Below are positions 34,498 to 44,492 of a stretch of DNA of 64,000 nucleotides, piece by piece (position 1 is the first letter of the stretch; every line of letters starts with the position of its first letter). A model generated the notes under the pieces. That model was not told the origin of the DNA. It ran no database searches and was given only the letters and a program-made list of their open reading frames with translations. Source of the stretch: Garcia nutans (taxonomy: Eukaryota > Streptophyta > Magnoliopsida > Malpighiales > Euphorbiaceae); the NCBI GenBank assembly GCA_947685225.1, contig CANTUV010000009.1, forward strand, positions 2,604,001 to 2,668,000, given 5' to 3'. The position numbers were made by a program, and so were the translations under genes.

Positions 34498-35930
34498 GTA
34501 ATTAATTTTAAATTATAATTTTTTTATTAATTTATATAATTTGTAACATTGATAATAATTTTTATAATTTATAAAAATTATTTATTAATATTATAAATTA
34601 TTAATATTAAAAAAATATTTATTAATAATTTTTTAAAATAATATAGTTTGTAATATTAGTAAATTATAAATTATTATAATATATTATAAATTATTTTTTA
34701 AAATTATAAATTATAAATTAATAAAATTATTATAAATTATTAGTAAATACATGTGAAAAGGACTATGAAAAAAGAGAAAGTAGAAAGAGCGAAAAGAAGA
34801 GGAATAAAGCTGGAAAAGAAAGAACAAAATTTAAAATAAATAAAATAATAAAAGAAGAGAAGATGAGGTGTATTTATTTAAGTGGGTGTACGTGAATGTG
34901 CATAATTTAAAATTAAAAAAAAAAGTTAGCCAATAGTCTGATCAAATAGACCATACAAAGAAGAGAAAGCAGAAAGGGTGAAAAGATAAAAAGGATGAAA
35001 AGAATAATGATGAAAAAGAAAGAAAGAAATTTAAAAAAAATAAGAAAGAAATGATACGACCAACTACACCATATTTCGTAAATAGACCAATTAATTTTTT
35101 GCTGGGCAGATATGCCCACCATTGTTAATATGGAGTCGTTATAATCTAAAGTTATTTGTTCAGAAAAAAAATTATAATATAAAGTTTATTTCTTTTATAT
35201 TATTCCATTCTCACAGTTTTATCATTTAAAATTACAACAGAGACTCATAATTGTCATTACATGATGGTGTTGAAACTCAAAAACTTTATTGCATTGTAAT
35301 TGACATCCAAAATTGTCGTTACTATATGATTATTTATAATCCTAATCTTCAAAAACAATATTATTTTTCTCTATTTTATTACTATTTATGAAAATATATA
35401 TTTAAATAAGAATATATATATTAGACTTGTAAATTTATTTAGCTTTCAATTCTTTTAAAGATTACACTATCCTCTTATTCCTTTCTTGGAAAAAGAAAAC
35501 AACCATTTAGCTAGAGTATATGAAATATGCTACTAAAAATGAGATGAGTATACTCCATCAAATGTATTAGATTTGGTTAATCTTTTTAATTTTTTAAAAT
35601 TATAAACATTTTTTTAAAGGAAAGATTAATGTTGGACCAAATATGTTATATTTTATAACTTTAAGTAAATGTTAAATTTAAAAATAATTAAGTTTTAAAA
35701 CAATTTAAATCTTATTATTCTCTTTATGACAAGTAAATACCATTTTTTTGATAAATATAAATAAATACAAATTTACAAATTTGTTAAATAATATTTCAAA
35801 AAAGAAATAAATATATTAAATATTAATATTAATAATAATAATTTTCACTTAAAAAATGTATATATTCTTACACAAAGGTTGAAATAAACAATTAAATAAT
35901 TTTAGAACATTATTAAATTGAGTTTTGAGA
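34498..35930. other. Gene-free AT-rich region with a partial third copy of the duplicated spacer
   Basis: No gene recognised. 34750-34860 and 34955-35060 are rough direct repeats (purine-rich GAAAAAAGAGAAAG type). 35464-35740 matches 14284-14610 (segment A) and 47940-48210 (segment B), including GAGATGAGTATAC, GATTTGGTTAATC and AAAGGAAAGATTAATGTTGGA. Confidence 0.6.
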
Positions 35931-36309
35931 TCGAAATGATAAGAATCCTAACCTAAAGTATTCTCTTATAATTTAGTCAATTTTAATATTGCTTATGTTT
36001 TGGATTTAACCACCCAAAATGGAATGTGGGATATTAACATATTGAGAGTCACATTTTCAAAAAAAGAGGTTAGGGCTATAAGAGACATCCTTTCAGTCTC
36101 TAGACCTGATATTGTTATTTGGCATCCTGATAAACAAGGAAAACTATTAGTTAAATCAATCTATCATTTTTTTTATATAACATGCATTATAATTCTAGCA
36201 ATTGTAGTCATGGCTCATCTTCACTTAGATCCCATCTTTGAAAATTGGTGTGGAATTTAAGAATTTAACTGAAGATCAAATATTTCATTTGAAAAGCTTG
36301 TGTTGATAC

Positions 36310-36495
36310 CAGTGGCGGAACGACCATGGGGTCGTGGGGGGTCACACGACCCCCCCTCGCCGGCAGCCAAACGTGGAGTATACTTGTTGCCGGCAGCCAG
36401 CGCAGTGGCGGAACGACCATGGGGTCGTGGGGGGTCACACGACCCCCCCTCGCCGGCAGCCAAACGTGGAGTATACTTGTTGCCGGCAGCCAGCG
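36310..36495 (+). repeat. Perfect 93-bp tandem duplication of the hAT 5' terminus
   Basis: 36310-36402 and 36403-36495 are identical, each starting with the terminal CAGTGGCGGAAC and ending CCAGCG. Each unit carries a GGGGTCGTG...CACACGACCCC inverted repeat. The outer copy abuts the target duplication, so the element has two potential left ends. Confidence 0.97.
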
Positions 36496-36498
36496 AAT

Positions 36499-36770
36499 AA
36501 ACTCAGCCCCCGCTGAGTTTCAGACCGAATTGCAGCGAGGGGTAGACGAACCCCTCGCTGCAATTTCGGTTTATTTTTTTTATTAATTAGTCCCTGGCGA
36601 AACGGCGTCGTTTCGCCAGGGACAATTTTTTTTTATAAATAAACCCCTGGCGAAACGGCGCCGTTTCGCCAGGGGTTTAAAAAAAAAAATAAACCGGCCC
36701 AAGCGAAACGACGCCGTTTCGCTTGGGCCGGTTCAAAAAATAAAAAGGGCTGCGTTTTAAAACGCAGCCC
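36499..36770. repeat. Six consecutive GC-rich palindromes, hAT 5' subterminal region
   Basis: Arms read directly from the sequence: (1) 36499-36507/36512-36520, 9 bp; (2) 36524-36543/36550-36570, 20 bp with one bulge; (3) 36590-36604/36609-36623, 15 bp; (4) 36641-36659/36660-36678, 19 bp with no spacer; (5) 36692-36710/36715-36733, 19 bp; (6) 36747-36770, a perfect 24-bp palindrome. Palindromes 3 to 5 share a core GCGAAACG...CGTTTCGC. They lie between the terminus and the presumed transcribed leader, where hAT transposases bind subterminal motifs. Function is inferred. Confidence 0.95.
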
Positions 36771-38328
36771 TTCCTCTCCATCTTCAAGCTTCTGCCCACC
36801 CCGCCCCCTCTCCCTGTCCCCAAACCCAGCAGCACCAGCCACAGGCAGCCAGGCCAGCCGCACCGCCGAGTCGCCGACCGCCGCACCACAGCCACCCACA
36901 GCACCGCACCGGCCGCCCCAGCAGGTATTTTTTATATTTTCTAATTTTTTTTATAATTTTTTTATTTTTGTCAAATTTTTTTTTCTAATTTTTTTATAAT
37001 TTTTTTAATGAAATATTAATTTTGTGTGTTGTTTAATTGTTGTTATGTGATTTGTGATTTTTTTTATTTAATTAGATTGATGTTTATTTTTGTGTATTTT
37101 TAATTTTATTTATTAATTAGATTTATTAAAAATTATATATAATTTATTTAATAATTTTTAATTTTTAATTTGATTTAATTTATGTAATTTGAGAGTTTTT
37201 TTTAGAAATATTTAATAGGATTAGATTAATTAAAATTTATTATTGTAAATTGATTATTTTGTTTATTATTGTAATATTTAATAATAGGATTATTTTTTTT
37301 AGAAATATTTAATAGGATTAGATTAATTAAAATTTATTATTGTAATTTGATTATTTTGTTTTATTTAATTATTGATTATTTTATTTTGGTTTGTTTTGAT
37401 TTTAATATTGTAATTTGAGATTTTATTAGAAATATATAATAGAATAAAAATAATTAAAAATGATATATAGTTTATTTATTGATTATTTAATTTATGTTTT
37501 ATTTGATTTAATTAATGTAATTTGAGATTTGTTTTATAAATATATAATAGGATAAAATTTATTAAAAATTATATATATTTTATTTATTGATTATTTAATT
37601 TTGATTTTATTTGATTTTAATATTGTAATTTGAGATTTTTTTAGAAATATATAATAGAATAAAAATAATTAAAAATGATATATAGTTTATTTATTGATTA
37701 TTTAATTTTGGTTTTATTTGATTTAATTAATGTAATTTGAGATTTGTTTTAGAAATATATATTAGGATGAGATTTTATTAAAAATTATATATATTTTATT
37801 TATTGATTATTTAATTTTAATTTTATTTGATTTTAATATTGTAATTTGAGATTTTTTTAGAAATATATAATAGAATAAAAATAATTAAAAATGATATATA
37901 GTTTATTTATTGATTATTTAATTTATGTTTTATTTGATTTAATTAATGTAATTTGAGATTTGTTTTATAAATATATAATAGGATAAAATTTATTAAAAAT
38001 TATATATTTTTTAATTATTGATTATTTAATTTTGATTTTATTTGATTTTAATATTGTAATTTGAGATTTTTTTAGAAATATATAATAGAATAAAATAATT
38101 AAAAATGATATATAGTTTATTTATTGATTATTTAATTTTGGTTTTATTTGATTTAATTAATGTAATTTGAGATTTGTTTTAGAAATATATAATAGGATGA
38201 GATTTTATTAAAAATTATATATATTTTATTTATTGATTATTTAATTTTAATTTTATTAGAAATATTATTGCAATTTGAGATTTCCTTAGAAATTTGATTT
38301 TATATATACTGATTATATATTATAACAG
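36771..38328 (+). promoter_or_regulatory. Probable 5' UTR exon and leader intron of the hAT transposase gene
   Basis: 36771-36924 is a GC-rich, C-rich stretch unlike its surroundings, ending CCAGCAG followed by a donor GTATTT at 36925. An AT-rich intron-like region runs to TATAACAG (38321-38328), two bases before the ATG at 38331. Transcription would start somewhere in or just after the palindrome cluster. The splice sites are inferred from consensus and base composition only. Confidence 0.55.
37190..38290. repeat. Tandem repeat, about 107-bp monomers in 215-bp dimers, inside the leader intron
   Basis: The marker AATGATATATAG starts at 37459, 37674, 37890 and 38104 (spacing 214-216). The alternate monomer marker AAAATTATATATAT falls about midway. 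Each monomer carries TTATTTATTGATTATTTAATTT and TAATTTGAGATTT. About ten monomers in all, the first ones degenerate. Confidence 0.88.
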
Positions 38329-38330
38329 AA

Positions 38331-40842
38331 ATGGATAAATTTTTAATCAAGACAAAGAGAGTGCGGAATGAATGTGGTGAATCTTCAAATATTCCCAAAC
38401 CAATTTCAACATCAAGTAGTCACGCAATTGGCGAAGAAACTAGCAATAAAAAAGGACGTCCAGAGTTAAATTTAGATGATATTATTAGTGATCCCGCATT
38501 GCGTAAACCCATTGATGAGTTTGATGTTGGGATTAGAGATGATGTTAGGAGACAATATGTGATTAAAGGACCTTGTCAACCAATTGGGCATAATTTTCCA
38601 CAAACAAATTTTTCAAAAATTATGAGAAGCTTTAGAGATCACTGGTTCTCTAAATATGAGTGGTTGGAATATAGTATTAGTAAAGATGCGGCTTTTTGTT
38701 TTTGGTGTTATCTTTTTAGATCAAATAGAGGCTCCAAGCATGGGGATAATGTCTTCACAGATATTGAATTTCGCAATTGGAAAAAAGCAATGGAGAGGTT
38801 TAATGAACATGTTGGGGGTCCAAATAGTCCACACAATTATGCTAGAATGCAATATGTTGGTTTTAAAAACCAGAGACAAAGTGTGTCTCATGTCTTATCT
38901 TCTCATAGTCATGAGATTGAGATTACTTACCGCACTCGTTTGACCGCTATTGTTGATTGCATTCGTTTTCTTCTAGTTCAAGGGTTGGCTTTTCGCGGGC
39001 ATGATGAGTCAGTGAATTCAACAAATCGGGGTAATTTTCTTTCACTTCTTAGTTGGTACAGCGATCTCAGTGTTGATGTTGGGAATGCAGTTAACTCAAA
39101 TGCTCCTGGTAATAATCAACTCACCTCTCCATTAATCCAGAAGCAAATAGTTAGTGCTTGTGCTTTGGAGACGACACAAGCCATTGTTAATGATATTGGA
39201 GATGACTTCTACTCCTTATTAATTGATGAGGCTCGTGATAATTCAGTAAAGGAGCAAATGGCTGTGGTATTGAGATATGTTAACAAATTGGGACAAGTGG
39301 TTGAGCGATTAATTGGAGTAGTACACGTGAGTGATACATCTGCTTTGTCTTTGAAAAGTGCACTTGATGATTTCCTGGCAAAACATGGGTTATCAATAAG
39401 CAGAGTTAGAGGTCAGGGTTATGATGGAGCTTCCAATATGCGAGGTGAATTCAACGGGTTAAAAACTCTCATTTTAAATGAAAATCCTTCGGCAAGGTAC
39501 ATTCATTGTTTCGCTCATCAGCTCCAATTAGTACTTGTTGCAACAGCAAGGAGCAATAGATTTGTAAGTCATTTTTTTGATTATGTTGCAATGATTGCAA
39601 ACATTGTTGGAGTTTCATGTAAAAGGAGGGATGCTCTCCGTCAAAAACAACATGATGAAGTAGTTCAGCGTCTAGAAAGTGGTGATATTCAAACTGGAAG
39701 AGGCTTGAATCAAGAAACAAATATAGCTCGACCTGGTGACACGCGATGGGGTTCTCATTATAAAACAATTGTGCGTCTTCTCTCAATGTGGTCTCCTGTG
39801 AAAGAGGTTCTTGAGAATATTTTTGAGGATGGTTCTGATCTGAGAAATCGAGGGGCAGTTGTGGGCTTGCTTGATAAAATGGGAAGTTATGAATTTATTT
39901 TCATTGCTTTCTTGATGAGAAAACTTTTAGGAATGACAAATGATTTATCTCAAGCCTTACAAAGAAATGATCAAAATATTGTTAATGCAATTCATTTAAT
40001 TGCAACTGTTAAACAAACATTGCAAAGCTTCAGGGAGGATGGATTGAATAAATTACTGGACGTTGTTAATGATTTTTGTATAGATCATGATATCGCAGTG
40101 CCTAATATGGAAGATAATGCAGGTTATCTAAGATCTAAGCGTGTTGGTACTCCAATTACTTATTACCACCACTTTCGAGTAGAAATATTTTGTCAGGTAC
40201 TATTTTATTAATTAATAATATATTTAACTTTTTATTATGCTATTACCTAATATTATTTCATCCAAATTTCAGGTTATTGATTTCATTGCTCAAGAAATGG
40301 AAAATCGCTTTACAGAATCAAGTACGGAATTGCTTTCATGCATTGCTTGTCTTTCTCCTAGAAACTCATTCTCCAGCTTTCAGGTATCTAAATTACTTCA
40401 TCTCGCTGAACTATATCCATATGATTTCACGATTACTGATCGGATGGTACTTGAAGATCAACTTGAGACTTACATTGCTGATGTAAGAAGAAATATAGCT
40501 TTCTCTGATCTAGATGATATTGGAGCTCTTGCTGAGAAAATGGTTGAGACAGGTTATGACACTATGTTTTCTTTGGTATATCTGCTTATCAAGTTGGCTT
40601 TAGTCGTACCTGTTGCAACTGCTACTGTCGAAAGAGCTTTTTCAGCGATGAACATTATCAAGACGGATTTGCGCAATAAGATGGGAGATGAATTTTTGAG
40701 CGACTGTTTGATTTGTTATGTGGAGAGAGAAATTTTTTTAAAAATTGAAAATGAGGCTGTTATGCAACGTTTTCAAAAAATGCAGACTCGTAGGATACAA
40801 TTATCGTCTCTTAGTCGTAGTCAACCTAATAGCACAAATTAA
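38331..40842 (+). CDS. hAT transposase (TTF zinc finger, DUF4371, hAT dimerisation)
   Basis: Two exons, 38331-40196 and 40273-40842, joined in phase across a 76-bp intron (donor CAG|GTACTA, acceptor TTTCAG|GTT), giving 811 aa. Residues about 90-185 form a TTF-type zinc finger (FCFWC at 122-126, WFSKYEWLEYS before it). Residues about 190-420 match the DUF4371/RNase-H-like core: LLIDEARD (D299, D303), GQGYDGASNM (D365) and CFAHQLQLVL (C393, H396). TRWGSHYK has W473. The C-terminus carries the hAT dimerisation block VPVATATVERAFSAM (E742) and DLRNKMGDEFLSDCL. Relatives are annotated 'zinc finger MYM-type protein 1-like' in plants. It would bind the element ends in the nucleus and cut and paste the DNA. 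The exact catalytic triad is inferred by analogy with other hAT enzymes. No stop or frameshift is seen. Confidence 0.92.
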
Positions 40843-40946
40843 TTTTTGAACTACTGATACTGTAATATTAAATGTTTAATTTTATTGTGAACTCGTCTGT
40901 AATTTTTATTCTGTATAAGTTTTGACCCCCCCTCGAAAAATTCCTG

Positions 40947-40958
40947 GTTCCGCCACTG
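40947..40958. repeat. 3' terminal inverted repeat of the hAT element
   Basis: GTTCCGCCACTG, the exact complement of the left end, preceded by a CCCCCCCTCG patch (40925-40935) that also occurs near the left end. Confidence 0.95.
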
Positions 40959-41371
40959 GTTGATACTATCCCTTCCATTATCAATCTTTGCAAAAAGAAT
41001 CTTAAAACTAGTAAACGATGCCTCATATGCAATAGAGCTGAAGAGACTGAAATGCATATATTATTTTAATGCGAGCATGCTAGAGCTGCTTAGTTTATGT
41101 ATAATTTGGGTTTCAATCTTCTTGCCTATAACCAATCATCTTTCCCTCTATGGTGGCTTGATATATCAAATTTTATCATAAGATAAATCATCTTTTTTTG
41201 CTAAAAGTTGCTTATATATACTGGAGTTTTAGAAAAGCAGAAATGAATTTTATTTAAGGGAGATTGTTTTAGATCTTATTTTCTTTATAAATAAATCACA
41301 TATGCTATCCAATAATTTTTAGGAGGCTAATAGTCAAAGGGAGGTACACTCAGATCCCATCTTTTTTTTAT

Positions 41372-42730
41372 AGAAGCACAGTGTCACTAGGTAAGACTAG
41401 TCCACGCTTGTCCATGTGGCACCTAGCAGGCAGTTATCCCCAAAGTCTTGCTAAGTTCAATCTTTTCACCCTAGCCAACGAAATAGCAATGTACACAAGA
41501 GAGTTTAAATGAATGAATGTTCTTTTATTACACAAAGAATAGCTTTACAAGACTAATTTACAAGGATTACGAAGGAAACTCGAGCATTAGATGACACCCT
41601 AACCTAGCTTTTGCCTCTCAAGCATTTAAGCATTTATTCTCTCTAATTCATTATACATGTACAAATGAGCCAAAAGCATTTTTATACATGCTACAACCGA
41701 CTTTGGCCATCCTCCACCGACCTAACATATGGTGGAGCTTGAATCTTTCAGCAATTTCCCTTGGTGGGAGGTTATGTCGCGTTCCAGCATACTCTAAAAT
41801 ATTCCGAGCTCGTTCGTCTGCTAATTGGCCAGCTATTGCGCGCTGCTGCCTTCCAGATTGGCCTAGAGAGTTCCATCGACTCTCCCAATTTGCCTAGGAT
41901 ATTCCCCAATCGTCCATAGCCTTCCATAGCGTTCTAGCAAGCTTTAGCATGCTCTAGAGTCTTTCAAAGCCAACTCTTTCAGATTCACCCACAATGGGCT
42001 GGCTGGCTGCACCCTTGGCACACCAATGTTCTTAGAATCCTCAGCAAGATTCTAGAGTGTTTCGCCAACCGTTGCTCCGCCTCTGCCTAAAGACTTCCCT
42101 AAGTCTCTAAAGAGTTTCACTAGAGATAAACATACATTTACCATCGAATTGGCTTACTGGCCAGGGGATTCGCACACCAACAGGCCTCCGCGCCTGCAGG
42201 CTTCCATTGAATCAGCCTACCATCAAGGCCCTTGGAGCTTGACAATTACCCACCAACATGCTTGGCTTTCCCCCAAGTTACATGGCTTGCCAATTTGCCT
42301 CTTGCTATCCATTTTCTTGACTAGGCCAACATGCACTACAGTAGCCTCCTCTATATATGTTTCTGGAGCAAATTGGGCTATCCGAGGAGGAGAGCACCTA
42401 GGGTGCGAGGAAGAGAGTACCTAAGTTCGACCACTAATTGTCTTGCTCTTCCCCAATAGTGCTTTGGCCTTCCTTTGCACCCTAATGCCAATGTATTTGG
42501 CCTTCAAATGCATACTTTGCACACTCATTTCTCCTCGACTTGCCTACGGGCCAATTTCTGCACCAACAGGCCAGATGCTATGCTGCGCCATTGAACACTC
42601 TGGATCACTTCACCAATTATGATCCAAACTTGCTGCCACCATCCTTAGCCAATCACCATTGCCATTTTGGCGGTCAATTGGAGGGTGGTGACAATAGTCT
42701 CTCAACTTCCTCTGTTCCTAAATAAAGCCC
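41372..42730. repeat. GC-rich unclassified insertion within the LINE
   Basis: It interrupts LINE remnant 3 between its connector (to about 41371) and its RNase H (from 42731). It is much more GC-rich than its surroundings. Open frames in it (for example 42149-42424) show no known domain. Inverted ends TGTCAC (41382) and GTGACA (42688-42693) would suit a solo LTR of about 1.3 kb, but no target duplication was found. Most of it is repeated at 43242-44250. Confidence 0.45.
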
Positions 42731-42963
42731 TCCTCCTATAAGATGGATAAAGTTTAATTCAAATACATCATTTGACCCCAAATCTCGATAGGCAGGAGCG
42801 GCCATGGTGGCTAGAGCCTCAAATGGTAGAATGGTGGATGACATTTCTTATCTAATTAGATATTTCTCTCATATTCGCAATAAAGCATATGCTCTTCTCC
42901 TTACTATTCAAAGAGCTAGAAACTTTAACTTTACAAGATGTATCTTTGAGTCAGAGTGTTCTT
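41719..42963. repeat. Large direct repeat, copy 1
   Basis: From GGTGGAGCTTGAATCTTT onward it matches 43246-44492 for about 1.25 kb with many small differences (roughly 85-90% by eye). The unit joins the GC-rich insertion to the start of the LINE RNase H fragment, so the duplication came after the insertion into the LINE. Confidence 0.88.
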
Positions 42964-43230
42964 TTCTTATACAAGCAATTAATTCTTATTACTCATGCCT
43001 TTTAGAGCTTGAAAGTTATATTCATAGTATTAGAAACCTAGCTAAGAGACTCTTTTATGTTTTACTCTTTTGTGTTTGCTAAAACGCCTTATAATTTTAT
43101 GGCAGATTGATTAGCATTTACGGTCTATTGCAAACAACTAAAGCTTGACTGGAGAATTAATGGCGCACATTATTTTCATGTATTATTACATAATAATACT
43201 TCTTAATATAAATCTCTTTGTTGGATAAAA
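42731..43230 (+). pseudogene. LINE RNase H (RVT_3) fragment, 3' end of LINE remnant 3
   Basis: Reads IRWIKFNSNTSFDPKSR, stop, then open at 42804-43082: MVARASNGRMVDDISYLIR, AYALLLTIQRARNFNFTRC, FESECSFLIQAINSYYSCLL, ESYIHSIRNLAKR. This is a plant LINE RNase H domain. In IFESDC-type motifs the acid at the fourth position is D; here it reads E. The 3' end near 43215-43230 shows GGATAAAAAAATGATAAG, a plausible worn poly(A) tail. A shorter copy of the same fragment (about 44255-44492) ends the second repeat copy. Confidence 0.82.
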
Positions 43231-43241
43231 AAATGATAAGA

Positions 43242-44492
43242 TACGGTGGAGCTTGAATCTTTTAGTAACTTCCCTTAGTAGGAGGTTCTGCCGTGTTTCA
43301 GCACACTCTGAAACATTTTAGGCCCGTGCGTCTGCTGGTTGGCTAGCCACTGGGCGCTGCTGGCTTCCAGATTGGCCTAGGGAGTTTCACCAACTCTCCC
43401 AATTTGCCTAGGACGTTCCCCAATCGTCCACAACCTTCCACAGCGTTCCAGCAAGCTGTAGCATGCTATAGAGTCTTCTGAAGCCAACTCTCACAGATTT
43501 ACCCATAATGGATGGGCTAGCTGCCCCCTTGGCACGCCAATACTTCTAGAATCCTCCGTAAGATTTTAGAGTGTTCCGCCAACCGTTGCTCCGCCTTTGC
43601 CTAGAGACTTTCCCAAGTCTCTAGAGAGTTCCATGAGAGATAAGCATACATTTGCCACCGAATTGGCTTACTAGCTAGGGGATTCGCACATCAATAGGCC
43701 TACTGCACCTGTGGACTTCCATCGAATCTGCCTACCACCAAGGCCCTTGGAGCTTGCAATTACCCACCAACATGCTTAGCTTTTTCCTAAGTCACATGGC
43801 TTGCCAACATGCCCCTTGCCACCAATATTCTTCGACTGGGCTAACATGCACTACCGTGGCCTCCCTTATATATGTTTATGGAGCAAACTGGACTATCCGA
43901 GGAGGAGAGCACCCAGGGTGTGAGGAAAAGAGTACCCAAGTTCGACCACTAATTGTCTTGCTCTTTTTCAAGAGCTACTTTGGCCTTACTTTGCATCCCA
44001 ATGCTAATGTATTTGGCCTACAAATGCATACTTTGCACGCTCATTTCTCTTCGACTTGCCTACGGGCCAATTTCTGCACCAACGGGCCTGCGCTATACTG
44101 CGCCGTTGGACACTCTGGATCACTTCATCAATTATGATCTAAACTTGCTACCACCATTCTTAGCCTTCCTTGGCCAATCACCATTGTCAATTTGGCAGCC
44201 AATTGGAGGGTGGTGACAACAGTTTCTCAACTTCTTCTATTCCTAAATGAAGCCCTCCTTCTATAGGATGGAAAAAGTTTAATTCAAATACATCCTTTGA
44301 CCCCAAATCTCGATAGGTAGGAACGACCATGGTGGCTAGAGCCTCAAATGGTAGAATGGTGGATGACATTTCTTATCTAATTAGATCTTTCTTTCATATT
44401 TGCAATAAAAGCATATGCTCTTCTCCTCGCTATTCAAAGAGCAAGAAAGTTTAACTTTACAAGATGTATCTTTGAGTCAGAGTGCTCTTTTC
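43242..44492. repeat. Large direct repeat, copy 2
   Basis: Second copy of 41719-42963, starting right after the LINE tail and breaking off inside RNase H (after GAGTCAGAGTGCTCTTTTCT). It carries its own substitutions and indels, so the duplication is old. Frames at 43754-44137 have no known domain. Confidence 0.87.

Larger units (their letters stand above)
36310..40958 (+). mobile_element. Complete hAT transposon with open transposase gene
   Basis: 4649 bp. Terminal inverted repeats CAGTGGCGGAAC (left, 36310) and GTTCCGCCACTG (right, 40947-40958) match perfectly for 12 bp. An 8-bp perfect target duplication GTTGATAC lies at 36302-36309 and 40959-40966, as expected for hAT. Left to right it contains: a perfect 93-bp tandem duplication of the terminus, a run of GC-rich palindromes, a GC-rich leader exon, a repeat-filled leader intron, and a two-exon transposase of the TTF-zinc-finger/DUF4371 group. 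It sits in a dead LINE. Unlike nearly all other elements here, no coding lesion is visible, so it is a candidate autonomous element. Confidence 0.93.
35931..41371 (+). pseudogene. LINE ORF2 remnant 3, split by the hAT insertion
   Basis: 35995-36309 reads as the region before zf-RVT (LDLTTQNGMWDINILRVTFS, DIVIWHPDKQGKLLVKSIYHFF). After removal of the hAT element and one target-duplication copy, zf-RVT continues at 40967-41090 (KRCLICNRAEETEMHILF, stop, CEHARAAW) and then a connector (KSRNEFYLREIVLDLIFF) to about 41370. The LINE supplies a clean test of the hAT boundaries, because its reading resumes across the 8-bp duplication. The downstream RNase H appears at 42731, beyond another insertion. 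Frames are broken in several places, so it was dead before or after the hAT arrived. Confidence 0.8.

Noticed and set aside
36300..36586. Several overlapping 60-86 codon frames with repeated RGGSHDPP-like text
   Set aside because: They result from the perfect 93-bp tandem duplication of the hAT terminus, not from coding selection.
36633..36904. Two minus-strand frames of 75-88 codons
   Set aside because: They run through the palindromes and the GC-rich hAT leader; open only because of base composition.
42149..44137. Frames of 91-127 codons in the GC-rich duplicated unit
   Set aside because: The two copies do not keep the same frame lengths and show no recognisable domain.
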